Source of the DNA: MFAQ01 sp964429015
GTDB lineage: Bacteria; Patescibacteriota; Microgenomatia; UBA1400; MFAQ01
Assembly (NCBI GenBank): GCA_964429015.1
Contig: CAYSAM010000011.1
Span: forward strand, 1 to 32,476
Reading direction: 5' to 3'
DNA: 32,476 nt
Below are positions 4,943 to 13,254 of the stretch, piece by piece (within the stretch, counting starts at the first letter, position 1; each line of letters opens with the position of its first letter). Under the pieces are notes generated by a model, which worked only from the letters and a program-made list of their open reading frames with translations, made no database searches and was not told the DNA's origin. Made by a program: the position numbers and the translations under genes.

Positions 4943-4962
4943 AGAGCACCTTTCGGTGCTCT
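4943..4962 (-). terminator. Hairpin between convergent genes
   Basis: AGAGCACC (4943-4950), loop TTTC, GGTGCTCT (4955-4962). Only the leftward transcript has a T-rich tail (TCTTTTAAAT), so it mainly serves the gene at 5001-5318, though it may also slow RNA polymerase leaving the LysM gene. Confidence 0.65.
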
Positions 4963-5000
4963 ATGTAAACAAGATATTAATCGCACTCTTTGGACAAAAC

Positions 5001-5318
5001 CTACCCACCGCCAATAGACGAACACAGTTCGAAACTGAGCGAAAGTTTACCTGAAAAAATATCTGGCTCTGTCTGTGTTAACTGTGCTTTGCCAGTTATT
5101 AAGTACTGGTCGCTACCCTCAATTTCGCCACTAACTTCAAACTCAACCTTATCTGTGCCAGTATTAACACTTTGACCATAGTAGTGCCATTCTCCTGCAT
5201 AAGATATGGATAAAGGTCCTTCTTCGTGCTGAATTTGAGCTATCTCAGATCCAAAGAGCATATCAAATAGTTGCTGCCTGGTGCACACAATATCAACTGT
5301 ATTGTTAAAAAGCGACAT
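5001..5318 (-). CDS. Small protein of unknown function
   Basis: A 105-aa protein, soluble, acidic and probably beta-rich (EFEVSGEIEGSDQYLITGKAQ). It has two cysteines far apart and ends in GGG. TGGAGG lies 5 nt before the ATG at 5318, so this gene uses a normal leader. It is a single gene with its own hairpin terminator at 4943-4962 and converges on the LysM gene. It resembles the array genes in style (small, Shine-Dalgarno, own terminator) but has no block. Family not recognised. Confidence 0.65.
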   Translation of the reverse strand: MSLFNNTVDIVCTRQQLFDMLFGSEIAQIQHEEGPLSISYAGEWHYYGQSVNTGTDKVEFEVSGEIEGSDQYLITGKAQLTQTEPDIFSGKLSLSFELCSSIGGG

Positions 5319-5374
5319 AATACCTCCATTTATTAAAGAATGTCATATTTTATCACTTTAAGATTAAATTAAGC

Positions 5375-5380
5375 TAAAAT
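5375..5380 (+). promoter_or_regulatory. -10 box of tRNA-Thr / tgt transcript
   Basis: TAAAAT ends 9 nt before the tRNA 5' end. I see no good -35 box, so the call is tentative. Confidence 0.4.
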
Positions 5381-5389
5381 ATCTCTGAG

Positions 5390-5465
5390 GCCGAGATAAC
5401 TCAGTTGGTAGAGTAGCGGTATCGTAAACCGCAAGTCGTGGGTTCGACTCCCACTCTCGGCTCCA
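5390..5465 (+). tRNA. tRNA-Thr (anticodon CGT)
   Basis: Full cloverleaf: acceptor GCCGAGA (5390-5396) with TCTCGGC (5455-5461), anticodon stem GCGGT/ACCGC around loop ATCGTAA, T arm GTGGG-TTCGACT-CCCAC, discriminator T5462 and an encoded CCA (5463-5465). Anticodon CGT reads ACG. The final A of CCA is also the A of the tgt start codon. No space is left for a leader, so one transcript probably carries both. Confidence 0.95.
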
Positions 5466-6604
5466 TGTTTAGTTTTAAGAAAAACAATCAAGGAATAGGA
5501 GTTATAACCACTGATAGGGGCGAAGTAAACACGCCGGTATTTATGCCGGTTGGGACCGCGGCCACCGTAAAAGCTTTGGATAGCAAAGATATAGAATCGA
5601 CAAAAGCAGAGATAATTTTGGCAAATACATACCACTTGTACTTGCGCCCTGGCGAGAAATTGGTTTCTGATATGGGTGGTGTTTCCGAGTTTATGGACTG
5701 GAAAAAACCAATGCTTACAGATAGTGGAGGATTTCAAGTTTTTTCTTTGGGTAAGGGTGCAAACGGAAAACCATTGGCTAAAATTGATGAAGAAGGGGTA
5801 ACTTTTAAGTCACACCTAGATGGAAAGATGCATCGCTTTACCCCAGAAATTTCTATGGATATTCAAAAAGATTTGGGAGCAGATATTATTATGGCCTTTG
5901 ATGAATGCACTCCAGATGAGGCAAACGAAAAATATACAAGGGAAGCCTTAAACCGAACTCATCGTTGGGCAAAACAAAGTTTGGATCAATGGATAAAAAA
6001 TGATAAAAAAAGTGCTCAGGGCTGGAGTCAGGCGTTGTTTGGAATTATTCAAGGAGCGATGCACAAGCAAATGCGCAGAGAGTCAGCCGAGTATGTTTGT
6101 GGTTTGGGGTTTGATGGTATTGCCCTCGGAGGGGAAACGGTTGGCTACAACATGGAGGGAACTATTGAAATGATCTCTTGGATAAAAGATTTACTACCCA
6201 AAGATAAACCACTTTATGCCATGGGCTTGGGAAGAGATCCGCAAAACTTGGTAGATATTTTTGCTGCAGGGGTAGATATGTGCGATTGCGTGGCTCCAAC
6301 AAGACTAGCTCGCAACGGAGCACTTTATTTTGGTGAACTGCGAGGTGGAAAATTTGAAAGTGAGTTTAGCAATGGCAGACTGCAAATAGACAATACCAAG
6401 TTTGCCAACGACAAATCCCCTATTATGGAAGGCTGTGATTGCTACACCTGTCAGTCTGGATACTCTCGTGGATATCTCAAACACCTATATAGATCAAAGG
6501 AGCTAAGCTACTACAGATTGGCCTCAATTCACAATGTGAGGTTTATGGTAAGGCTGGCAGAGGAAATTAGATTTAAAATGAGTAAAGATGCAACTGGTAG
6601 TTAA
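5465..6604 (+). CDS. tgt: Queuine/preQ1 tRNA-ribosyltransferase (TGT)
   Basis: This 379-aa enzyme exchanges the guanine at position 34 of GUN-anticodon tRNAs for a queuine precursor. Visible motifs: TDSGGFQ with Asp86, ADIIMAFDEC (about 139-148), GIIQGA, the active-site DMCDC (271-275), PTRLARNG, and the zinc site CDCYTC (Cys324, 326, 329) with His356. Length is normal for the bacterial family. The start is the ATG at 5465, which overlaps the tRNA's terminal A; an in-frame GTG at 5438 lies inside the T arm and is not credible. The gene overlaps the next hydrolase gene by 17 nt. queA, the following step of the pathway, is 4 kb downstream, while the preQ1 synthesis genes are not in this window. 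Confidence 0.95.
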   Translation: MFSFKKNNQGIGVITTDRGEVNTPVFMPVGTAATVKALDSKDIESTKAEIILANTYHLYLRPGEKLVSDMGGVSEFMDWKKPMLTDSGGFQVFSLGKGANGKPLAKIDEEGVTFKSHLDGKMHRFTPEISMDIQKDLGADIIMAFDECTPDEANEKYTREALNRTHRWAKQSLDQWIKNDKKSAQGWSQALFGIIQGAMHKQMRRESAEYVCGLGFDGIALGGETVGYNMEGTIEMISWIKDLLPKDKPLYAMGLGRDPQNLVDIFAAGVDMCDCVAPTRLARNGALYFGELRGGKFESEFSNGRLQIDNTKFANDKSPIMEGCDCYTCQSGYSRGYLKHLYRSKELSYYRLASIHNVRFMVRLAEEIRFKMSKDATGS

Positions 6605-7328
6605 CGGTGTTCTGACGAACTATTTAGAAATTAATAATGACAAAAGAGATGTTTTGGTGATTTTGCATGGGTGGAGAAATTCGTCTGCTAATTGGCAAGA
6701 GGTGGTACGCAACTTACCAGACACTCACAGGGTGATAGCACTAGATATGCCGGCATTTGGGTCAACCTTCCCGCTACCCGGTGAACCAAGTGTGGCTGAA
6801 TACGCTGACTTTGTCCACAAATTTATTCTGAAACTAAAACTAAAAAAAATTACACTCCTTGGGCACTCGTTTGGTGGACAAGTAGCAGTTGACCTTGCGC
6901 TTCGTTTTGGAAGTGACCTAGAAAAACTAATTTTGGTGTCTCCCGCATGTATTCGCTCCACAAAGCCAAAACTAAAGTCTAAAGTTGCTAGCGTGGCAAA
7001 ACCAATAGTAAAAAAATTGCCAAAGAGTTTGCAAGATTATTTTTTACGTTTTATGGCATCCAGTGACTATCTAAAAAGCACAACAGAACAACGACAAGTA
7101 TTGAATCGAATCTTAAAAGTAGACTACTCACATCTAGTTTCTAAAATATCTCAGAAAACTTTTATTATTTGGGGCACAGAAGACACAACTATTCCTAATT
7201 CCAGTAAATTTTTGGCTGAAAATATAAAGGACTCAGTGCTAATACCGCTTTATGGAATTGACCACAATCCAAACGCAACAGCACCCGCAAAGTTAGCAAA
7301 AATAATCTCAAAATGTTTAGCAAGCTAA
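6588..7328 (+). CDS. Alpha/beta hydrolase
   Basis: A 246-aa enzyme with a complete catalytic triad: nucleophile Ser94 in GHSFGG, Asp199 in WGTEDTTIP, and His226 in GIDHNPN. The HGW at 27-29 supplies the oxyanion-hole segment. A cap region rich in Lys and Leu lies between residues 120 and 180. No signal peptide, so it is cytoplasmic; the substrate is an ester or similar compound that cannot be read from the sequence. It overlaps tgt by 17 nt and the MurF-like gene by 16 nt, so the three form one translation-coupled operon. There is no independent promoter. Confidence 0.85.
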   Translation: MQLVVNGVLTNYLEINNDKRDVLVILHGWRNSSANWQEVVRNLPDTHRVIALDMPAFGSTFPLPGEPSVAEYADFVHKFILKLKLKKITLLGHSFGGQVAVDLALRFGSDLEKLILVSPACIRSTKPKLKSKVASVAKPIVKKLPKSLQDYFLRFMASSDYLKSTTEQRQVLNRILKVDYSHLVSKISQKTFIIWGTEDTTIPNSSKFLAENIKDSVLIPLYGIDHNPNATAPAKLAKIISKCLAS

Positions 7329-8695
7329 AAACTCATCTTACAGTTTTGCAACAGGAGGGTTATCAAGCTGTTAGATTTTTGAACTGGCTCTTAAGGCACC
7401 CTTTTGAATCAAAAATAAGTACCAAAAAACCTCTTGCTTGGACAGCGAAAGCAAAAAACATTACAAGAATTGCAGTTACTACATGGATTACCGCACTTGC
7501 AGGTCTGTTTTTTTACAAAAATGTATCTCTTTTGGTCATTGTTCTTCTTGCGTTATGGCAACCAGGTTTGTTTCTAGTAATCGCGATATTTGTTTTAAAA
7601 CCTTACGAGATTTGGAACCGAAGTAGGGTGGTAAGTAATGCAAACAGATTTTTTACAACAAGAGCAGACCTAAAGATTATTGGGATAACTGGATCGTACG
7701 GTAAAACTTCCGTTAAAGACTTTTTGTTTGAAATTCTAAACGAGGACGGTATAGTTGTAAAAACACCAGAGAGCTTTAACACTGTTTTCGGCATAAAAAA
7801 GGTCGTGGATTTTGAGATTACAAGTAAAACAAAACGTTTCTTGTGTGAAATGGGTGCTTACACTAGAGGGGAAATTGCCGAACTTTGCAAAATGGTGCCT
7901 CCAGAATATGCCATTCTCACCGCAATTGGAACACAACACTTAGAGAGGTTTGGAAACCTAGAAAACACAACTCTGGCTAAATTTGAATTAGTAGATTCGG
8001 TTGATACCCGCAAGGCTCTTGTGAATATAGACAACGAGCTTATTGCGTCTCGAATTACTCAACAAAAATATAAGGATATAAAAACATACTCTATAAATAG
8101 TACAAATGCCGATTTTTATATAAAATCTAAAAAATTAGTTGGTGGAATTACTACCTTTGTTTTATGCAATAAAGATAGTAAATATGAGTTTGAAACAAAT
8201 TTGTTTGGGAGTAGCAATTTATCTAACCTTGTCGGTGCCATTGGGATGGCGCTGATGCTAAAAGTTCCATACAAACAAATCAGAGAACGAGTGTCGTCCA
8301 TTTTACCTTCCCCTCACAGACTGGAGCTAAAAAGAATTGGGTCATGTACCTTAATTGACGATGCATTTAGTAGCAACGAGCAAGGGTTTACAAACATCGT
8401 CAGCGATCTAAAAAAACTACCTGGCAAAAAAGCAATTATCACCCCTGGGATTGTAGAGCTTGGCAACAAGACGGTAGAAGTGCACAAAAAGCTAGGGTTA
8501 CAGATGAGTGATGTGTTTGAGAAGATTTATTTGGTCGGTAAGTCTGAGCGTACTAGCGCTATCGTAGAAGGACTTGGTCCTAAGAAAACTTACAAAATTA
8601 TTGAAAACGATGCAAACTTGTGGAAAATAATTGAGGAACTTGCGTCAGACAATGACTGGATTCTGATAGAGAATGATCTAACCGATATTTATTAA
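7313..8695 (+). CDS. MurF-like Mur ligase with N-terminal membrane segment
   Basis: A 460-aa protein. The Mur ligase central domain begins with the ATP loop GITGSYGKTS (124-133). It also shows EMGAYTRGEIA (179-189) and GTQHLERFG (206-214), all typical of MurF, which adds D-Ala-D-Ala to the UDP-MurNAc tripeptide. The C-terminal ligase domain starts near PHRLELKR and carries IDDAFSSN. The usual MurF N-terminal UDP-binding domain is missing: residues 50-100 instead form two membrane helices. It may therefore act at the membrane, perhaps on a lipid-linked or modified substrate, or simply be the lineage's MurF. It converges with ddl and shares TTAA (8692-8695) as both stops. I am sure of the family but less so of the exact reaction. 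Confidence 0.85.
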   Translation: MFSKLKTHLTVLQQEGYQAVRFLNWLLRHPFESKISTKKPLAWTAKAKNITRIAVTTWITALAGLFFYKNVSLLVIVLLALWQPGLFLVIAIFVLKPYEIWNRSRVVSNANRFFTTRADLKIIGITGSYGKTSVKDFLFEILNEDGIVVKTPESFNTVFGIKKVVDFEITSKTKRFLCEMGAYTRGEIAELCKMVPPEYAILTAIGTQHLERFGNLENTTLAKFELVDSVDTRKALVNIDNELIASRITQQKYKDIKTYSINSTNADFYIKSKKLVGGITTFVLCNKDSKYEFETNLFGSSNLSNLVGAIGMALMLKVPYKQIRERVSSILPSPHRLELKRIGSCTLIDDAFSSNEQGFTNIVSDLKKLPGKKAIITPGIVELGNKTVEVHKKLGLQMSDVFEKIYLVGKSERTSAIVEGLGPKKTYKIIENDANLWKIIEELASDNDWILIENDLTDIY

Positions 8696-9858
8696 GCCTT
8701 ACCCTTTAACCCCCCACTGCCAATTTTTTCTAGTATATTACTCTCAAAAGTTGAAATTTTTTGTTGTTTTGATTTCCAACTTTGGATTGCCAAATCGAGT
8801 AAGTTATCAACTAGCCTTGAAAAAGGAAAGCCTGATTTTTCCCAGAGGTAGAAAGAGAGTGAACCTGGAATGGTATTGATTTCGTTAAAGTATACTTGCC
8901 CCTTTTTGTCTATCATAAAGTCTAGTCTTGCCAAACCCTTACCATTTATTGCACCAAAGATTTTGGTTGCCCATTCCTGAATTGTATTGAGTTGATCTTT
9001 GTTGATTGGTGCAGGAATTAATCTCTTTAAACTTGCCATACCCTTTGATTTTCCGGAATCACTTAAGTATTTATCGTTGAATGAAAGAGTCTTCCCACTA
9101 GCAACAGGTTGTTCTGGTACAGAAAGGGTGTATGGATTGTTGCCCATAATTGAAATATTGACTTCTTTATCGAAGTCAATAGCTTCTTCTAAGAGTACCC
9201 TATTGTCGTAACAAAAAGCTACTTCTAAGGCATTATTTAAATCGGATAATTTTTCAACTCTAGTAACACCAATACTAGATCCCAAGTTTGCAGGTTTTAC
9301 ATATAATGGAAAGTTAATTTTTTTAGCCTCCTTTGCAATCTCATTTTTGCTTTGAACACCTTTTATAACCAAGAAATCTTTGGCAACATTAACATTCAAG
9401 CTCTCCGCTAGACGCTTGGTAACAAATTTGTCCATTCCCACAGCGCCACCAAGTACACCACTTCCTACATAGGGCAAGTTTGCAAGTTCGAGAAGTCCCT
9501 GCATGGTTCCATCTTCACCGTTTTGTCCATGAAAAACAGGGAATACAACATCTACCTCAGCCTCCTCTGCACCAAAACCGAGAAAGCTTTTTTTAAGCAG
9601 ATGCAAGTCCTTATTTGCAGGTAAAATGGTTGATGTACCAGCATTTGATACCTTTTGAAGATCTTTGTAAAAAAGTGGATCCAAAAATCTGCCGTCACCT
9701 TTGTGCCAAGTCCCTTGTTTGGAAATATAGACAGGCAAAACCTGATGACCAGCCTCCATAAGAGCATTCATTGCCTGTATAGCACTGATAATAGAAACTT
9801 CGTGCTCCGGGGTAACACCACCATATAGAACCAAGACATTTAGTTTACTTTTTGTCAT
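8692..9858 (-). CDS. ddl: D-alanine--D-alanine ligase
   Basis: A 388-aa ATP-grasp enzyme that joins two D-alanines for peptidoglycan. The N-terminal GGVTPEHEVS motif, the FPVFHGQNGEDG segment, the ATP-grasp core (PLYVKPANLGSS) and the metal-binding end (ARLDFMID, FNEINTIPGS) are all present. It is on the long side for the family, with loops like those of VanA-type ligases. The start is ATG at 9858: TAACAT ends 7 nt upstream and no Shine-Dalgarno is seen, so it may be leaderless, or translated with queA, which ends 13 nt before. The neighbouring MurF-like enzyme uses its product. Confidence 0.93.
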   Translation of the reverse strand: MTKSKLNVLVLYGGVTPEHEVSIISAIQAMNALMEAGHQVLPVYISKQGTWHKGDGRFLDPLFYKDLQKVSNAGTSTILPANKDLHLLKKSFLGFGAEEAEVDVVFPVFHGQNGEDGTMQGLLELANLPYVGSGVLGGAVGMDKFVTKRLAESLNVNVAKDFLVIKGVQSKNEIAKEAKKINFPLYVKPANLGSSIGVTRVEKLSDLNNALEVAFCYDNRVLLEEAIDFDKEVNISIMGNNPYTLSVPEQPVASGKTLSFNDKYLSDSGKSKGMASLKRLIPAPINKDQLNTIQEWATKIFGAINGKGLARLDFMIDKKGQVYFNEINTIPGSLSFYLWEKSGFPFSRLVDNLLDLAIQSWKSKQQKISTFESNILEKIGSGGLKGKA

Positions 9859-9871
9859 TGTTTATATGTTA

Positions 9872-10897
9872 TCAAAAGATTAGCATGGCGTCACCGAAGG
9901 AGAAGAATTTGTATTTATGCTTAACTGCTTCTTGATAGGCATTTAGTATGTTCTCCTTACTGGACAATGCCGAAACTAACATTAGTAAACTCGTTTGAGG
10001 CAAATGGAAGTTAGTGATTAGGCCGTCGACAAATTTAAATTTGTAACCAGGTTGAATAAATATATTTGTACTCCCCTCCCCTGCTAATAATTCGCCTCGA
10101 GTATCACAAAGTGACTCTAAGGTTCTGGTGGTGGTTGTCCCTACAGCAATAATTTTTTTGCCTTGTTTTTTTGCCTTGTTTAGCCTGTTGGCTACTTCTT
10201 CAGTAAGGATATATTCTTCTGAATGTAAGGTTTTTGCTTCCACCTGTTCTTTGGTTACCGGTTTAAAAGTGCCAAGTCCAACATGTAAAGTTAGATACTC
10301 TATTTGAATGTCTTTGTTTTTTAAGTTTTCCAAGAGTTCTGGAGTAAAGTGCAGCCCGGCTGTAGGAGCGGCAGCACTGCCAGAGAACTTAGCGTAGATA
10401 GTTTGGTATTTTTGTCTTAACTCTGCTTCGTTTTTTTGCGAATGGATATATGGAGGTAGCGGAGTTTTGCCAATTTTGTCTATTTTGTCCAAGAGGTCAG
10501 AGCCAGACAGAGAAAATCCCAACTCCAGTTCGCCATCAGGTAGTTTTTTGAGAACTTCTGCAGATAAATCTTTGGCGAAGATAAGTTTTTGAGACAGTTT
10601 TACTTTGCCACGAACCAAACAAACAAAAGTATTTAAACTGGTTTGTTTTAAAAGGAGAATTTCTGTTTTACCACCGGTATCTTTTTTACCAAAAAGCCGA
10701 GCAGGAAAAACCTTAGTATCATTTAAAACCAAAACAAAGTCGTCGTTTAGTAGCTCTAGTAAATCACTAAAAACTAAGTGGCTAGTGGCGCCGGTTTTTT
10801 TATCTAGTACTAATAACTTACAAGAGTCGCGGGGTTCTATAGGGTTTTGGCCTATTAGTTCTTCGGGCAATTGGAAATCAAAGTCAGCAAGATTCAT
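9872..10897 (-). CDS. queA: SAM:tRNA ribosyltransferase-isomerase QueA
   Basis: A 341-aa enzyme that moves the ribosyl part of S-adenosylmethionine onto preQ1 in tRNA, giving epoxyqueuosine. Family motifs are clear: QLPEELIGQNPIEPRD near the N-terminus, LNDTKVFPARL, PLPPYI, KFSGSAAAPTAGLHFT, LHVGLGTFKPV and ITNFHLPQTSLLMLVSA. Length is normal. GATAAT lies exactly 6 nt before the ATG at 10897 with no Shine-Dalgarno, so a leaderless mRNA is likely even though the nuclease gene ends only 15 nt upstream. With tgt nearby, two queuosine steps are present, but the preQ1 synthesis genes are not seen, so preQ1 may be taken up. Confidence 0.95.
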   Translation of the reverse strand: MNLADFDFQLPEELIGQNPIEPRDSCKLLVLDKKTGATSHLVFSDLLELLNDDFVLVLNDTKVFPARLFGKKDTGGKTEILLLKQTSLNTFVCLVRGKVKLSQKLIFAKDLSAEVLKKLPDGELELGFSLSGSDLLDKIDKIGKTPLPPYIHSQKNEAELRQKYQTIYAKFSGSAAAPTAGLHFTPELLENLKNKDIQIEYLTLHVGLGTFKPVTKEQVEAKTLHSEEYILTEEVANRLNKAKKQGKKIIAVGTTTTRTLESLCDTRGELLAGEGSTNIFIQPGYKFKFVDGLITNFHLPQTSLLMLVSALSSKENILNAYQEAVKHKYKFFSFGDAMLIF

Positions 10898-10912
10898 GTA
10901 GTTATTATCTCA

Positions 10913-11680
10913 TTACGCTTTCTGTGACAGTTCTCTTGCTGCTTGGACGGATTTTTGGCGATAGGCGCAGTACTCACAATCGTGAGCAGCAGCTGGCAAG
11001 GTGTCTTGCATTAGGCATTCTTTAATTTCTAGGAGTGTTAGTGGTACCCACCTGTCGTTGCCTTTGTGCTCATGAATTGTCATCTCAAATTCTAGTTTGC
11101 CATCGAACTTGTTTCGATTCTTTAGAGCGTTAGCAAATACAAAGTAACCAGAGTTACTGACACTAAACCCAAGTTTTCGGAAAATCCATTGATAGATTTC
11201 CATTTGGCGTTTATATCCTTGTTTGTACTCATCATCTAAGCTAATTTCTTTGGTGGTACTCGTAGCTTTGTAGTCGACAATAACCAGCTCTCCTTTTGAG
11301 TTTTGCCAGATATCATCAACAAGCCCGTTTACTAAAAGGTTGCTTTTTTCATCCACAACAAGAGCACCTTCATAAGCAGTAACCTCACCGCGCCATTGAG
11401 TTAAACTATCGTGTTTAAAGGGAATAGCATCGATGCTGTATTTTTCTACCAGTTCGTGTTTACTGCCAGTTTTTCGTAATAAATCAAATTCGTTTTTCAG
11501 CAAGTTGTCTACGGCGTTGTTTAGAGTGTATGGTGGAGTGTTTGGCCTACCAAGACCAAGACGAGCGTCCATGTAAAAACAACGAGGACATTGGACAAAG
11601 AGATCTATTTTGGAACGGCTTAGTTTGAATGGTTCGGTAGAGTTAGGATTGAATAAGCCCTTTACTTTCTGGTAGTACAT
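10913..11680 (-). CDS. PD-(D/E)XK nuclease, Cas4/AddB-like (1)
   Basis: This 255-aa protein has the PD-(D/E)XK nuclease core: GLVDDIW (metal-binding Asp122/123), IVDYK (Asp136, Lys138), and the helix RQMEIYQW with Gln159. Cysteines at 31 and 34 (CPRC) and at 222, 235 and 238 (CEYC near the C-terminus) suggest an iron-sulfur cluster, as in Cas4 and AddB. There are no CRISPR repeats or cas genes in the window, so a role in DNA repair or end processing is more likely than adaptation. TAACAT ends 5 nt before the ATG at 11680, probably leaderless. It heads an operon with queA and ddl and diverges from pyk. A second member lies at 16371-17240. Confidence 0.85.
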   Translation of the reverse strand: MYYQKVKGLFNPNSTEPFKLSRSKIDLFVQCPRCFYMDARLGLGRPNTPPYTLNNAVDNLLKNEFDLLRKTGSKHELVEKYSIDAIPFKHDSLTQWRGEVTAYEGALVVDEKSNLLVNGLVDDIWQNSKGELVIVDYKATSTTKEISLDDEYKQGYKRQMEIYQWIFRKLGFSVSNSGYFVFANALKNRNKFDGKLEFEMTIHEHKGNDRWVPLTLLEIKECLMQDTLPAAAHDCEYCAYRQKSVQAARELSQKA

Positions 11681-11701
11681 GAGTTATGTTAGCATGCTTC
11701 T

Positions 11702-11736
11702 TATAAGAGCTTGCTCGTTGTGCGCTTCCTCTTATA
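11702..11736. promoter_or_regulatory. Inverted repeat between divergent genes
   Basis: TATAAGAG (11702-11709) and CTCTTATA (11729-11736), an 8-bp perfect inverted repeat with a 19-nt gap. It lies between the nuclease start (11680) and the pyk promoter and could be an operator for either. No regulator gene adjoins it. Confidence 0.35.
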
Positions 11737-11753
11737 TTCGCTCGCAATTCGCT

Positions 11754-11781
11754 TTGCTTAATTACGATGCTGGAATATAAT
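11754..11781 (+). promoter_or_regulatory. Promoter of pyk
   Basis: TTGCTT (11754-11759), 16 nt, TATAAT (11776-11781). The leader would be about 40 nt and shows only a weak GGAA before the ATG, so pyk is an exception to the leaderless pattern here. Confidence 0.6.
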
Positions 11782-11828
11782 TGATTGTTATTTATATATT
11801 TCTGGACGTGCGCCGGAACGACAACTTT

Positions 11829-13229
11829 ATGAAATTGACAAAAATTGTAGCAACTTTGGGACCTGCTAGCGAAACTGAAGAAACAATAAAAAAATTAATT
11901 GAATCCGGAGTAAATGTTTTTCGCTTTAACACTAAGCATGGTACTGTTGCCTGGCATGAAGAAAGAATTCAAAGAGTTCAAAAAATTGCCAACGAATTAA
12001 AAAGAAGCGTAGGTATTCTTTTAGACTTGCAAGGACCAGAAATTCGGCTAGAAACCAAAAATAAAGAAAAGATTACCGTAATTACTGGCCAAAGATTGAG
12101 AATTGTCCCCTCTTTTGTTGCTGAAGAAGACCAAATTTGCATCCCCCATCAACTTGTTTTTGATACTTTAAAAGTAGATGATCAAGTTTTGATCGACGAC
12201 GGCTCGGTAGAGCTAAAAGTAACAGAGGTAAACACAAATTACTTTATAGCTGAAGTTGTTGACGATGGAGAAATTGGTCACCGCAAAGGAGTAAACCTAC
12301 CAGGAGTTGATATTGACCTTCCCTCTATGATTGAGGATGACTTGGTAAAACTAGATATGGCGGCGACTAATAAAATAGATTTTGTAGCTCTATCTTTTTG
12401 CCGCACCAAGGAAGACATTCTAATGTTAAAAGAGCAAATGGATAAGAGAGGTATAAAGGCAAAGATTGTGGCAAAAATTGAAAGCAAAAAAGCACTTGAT
12501 AATCTAGATGAATTAATTGCCACTGCTGATGTGATTATGGTTGCCAGAGGTGACCTGGGAGTAGAAGTTCCAATTGAAAGACTGGCACACATCCAAAAAC
12601 ACATGATTCGTAAGTGTCGCTTGGCAAACAAGCCAGTAATAACAGCAACCCAGATGTTGCAATCTATGATTGATTCTCCAACTCCCACCAGGGCAGAGGC
12701 TACAGATATTGCTAACGCAGTTTTGGACGGAACTGATGCCATAATGCTTTCTGGTGAAACTGCAAGTGGCAAGTATCCCATTAAGGCGGTCCAAGCTATG
12801 GCAAAGATTGCAAAATACAATGAAGAGATAAGAGCTACGACAAAACTGAATATTGACCCCGACAACGAAGCAGATTTGGTGGTAAGTACAGTTTTAAGTT
12901 TACTGAATCAGAAAATAACAAAAATTAAATTTATTTTAGTTTTTACAAATTCAGGAAAAACAGCAAGATCTATTTCTCGATTAAGACCTAAAGTTCCAGT
13001 ACTTGCTATTACCCAAGATCAAAAAATAGTTGAAGAACTAACGGTTTCATATGCAGTAGAAGGTTTTAGATCTGTTTTAAATGAGGGCATTTTCTCCTTA
13101 CCTAATAAAACCATTGAGCAGCTTATAGAATCGGGAAGGCTGGAAACTGGAGAATCTATACTTGTTGTTCACGGACAGCACTACTATGATGAGGGTTCGA
13201 CAAACTCGGTAGCAATCTATAAGGCATAA
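11829..13229 (+). CDS. pyk: Pyruvate kinase
   Basis: A 466-aa glycolytic enzyme converting phosphoenolpyruvate and ADP to pyruvate and ATP. KIVATLGPAS opens the barrel domain; the catalytic KIES, ARGDLGVE and TATQMLQSM with PTRAEATD segments follow, then the C-terminal domain. ATG at 11829 is chosen over the in-frame start at 11781 because the family begins here; the upstream residues are leader. Odd points: the usual NFSHG is NTKHG (Lys36 where the potassium-binding Ser normally sits), and the potassium-site segment reads DLQGPEIRLE, mixing features of potassium-dependent and independent enzymes. It is monocistronic and diverges from the nuclease-queA-ddl operon. Confidence 0.95.
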   Translation: MKLTKIVATLGPASETEETIKKLIESGVNVFRFNTKHGTVAWHEERIQRVQKIANELKRSVGILLDLQGPEIRLETKNKEKITVITGQRLRIVPSFVAEEDQICIPHQLVFDTLKVDDQVLIDDGSVELKVTEVNTNYFIAEVVDDGEIGHRKGVNLPGVDIDLPSMIEDDLVKLDMAATNKIDFVALSFCRTKEDILMLKEQMDKRGIKAKIVAKIESKKALDNLDELIATADVIMVARGDLGVEVPIERLAHIQKHMIRKCRLANKPVITATQMLQSMIDSPTPTRAEATDIANAVLDGTDAIMLSGETASGKYPIKAVQAMAKIAKYNEEIRATTKLNIDPDNEADLVVSTVLSLLNQKITKIKFILVFTNSGKTARSISRLRPKVPVLAITQDQKIVEELTVSYAVEGFRSVLNEGIFSLPNKTIEQLIESGRLETGESILVVHGQHYYDEGSTNSVAIYKA

Positions 13230-13254
13230 AAAAACTCCTCTTTATAGAGGAGTG
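13230..13254 (-). terminator. Terminator containing the stop codon of the 89-aa gene
   Basis: On the minus strand ACTCCTC, loop TATAAA, GAGGAGT, then a T run. The gene's TAA stop at 13244-13242 is in the loop. On the plus strand the same hairpin follows pyk by a few bases but lacks a T run. Confidence 0.85.

Noticed and set aside
5438..5464. Upstream GTG start for tgt
   Set aside because: It lies within the T arm of tRNA-Thr, and the family normally begins at the ATG at 5465.
12278..12865. 195-codon antisense frame in pyk
   Set aside because: It lies wholly inside a strongly conserved gene and has no start signals.
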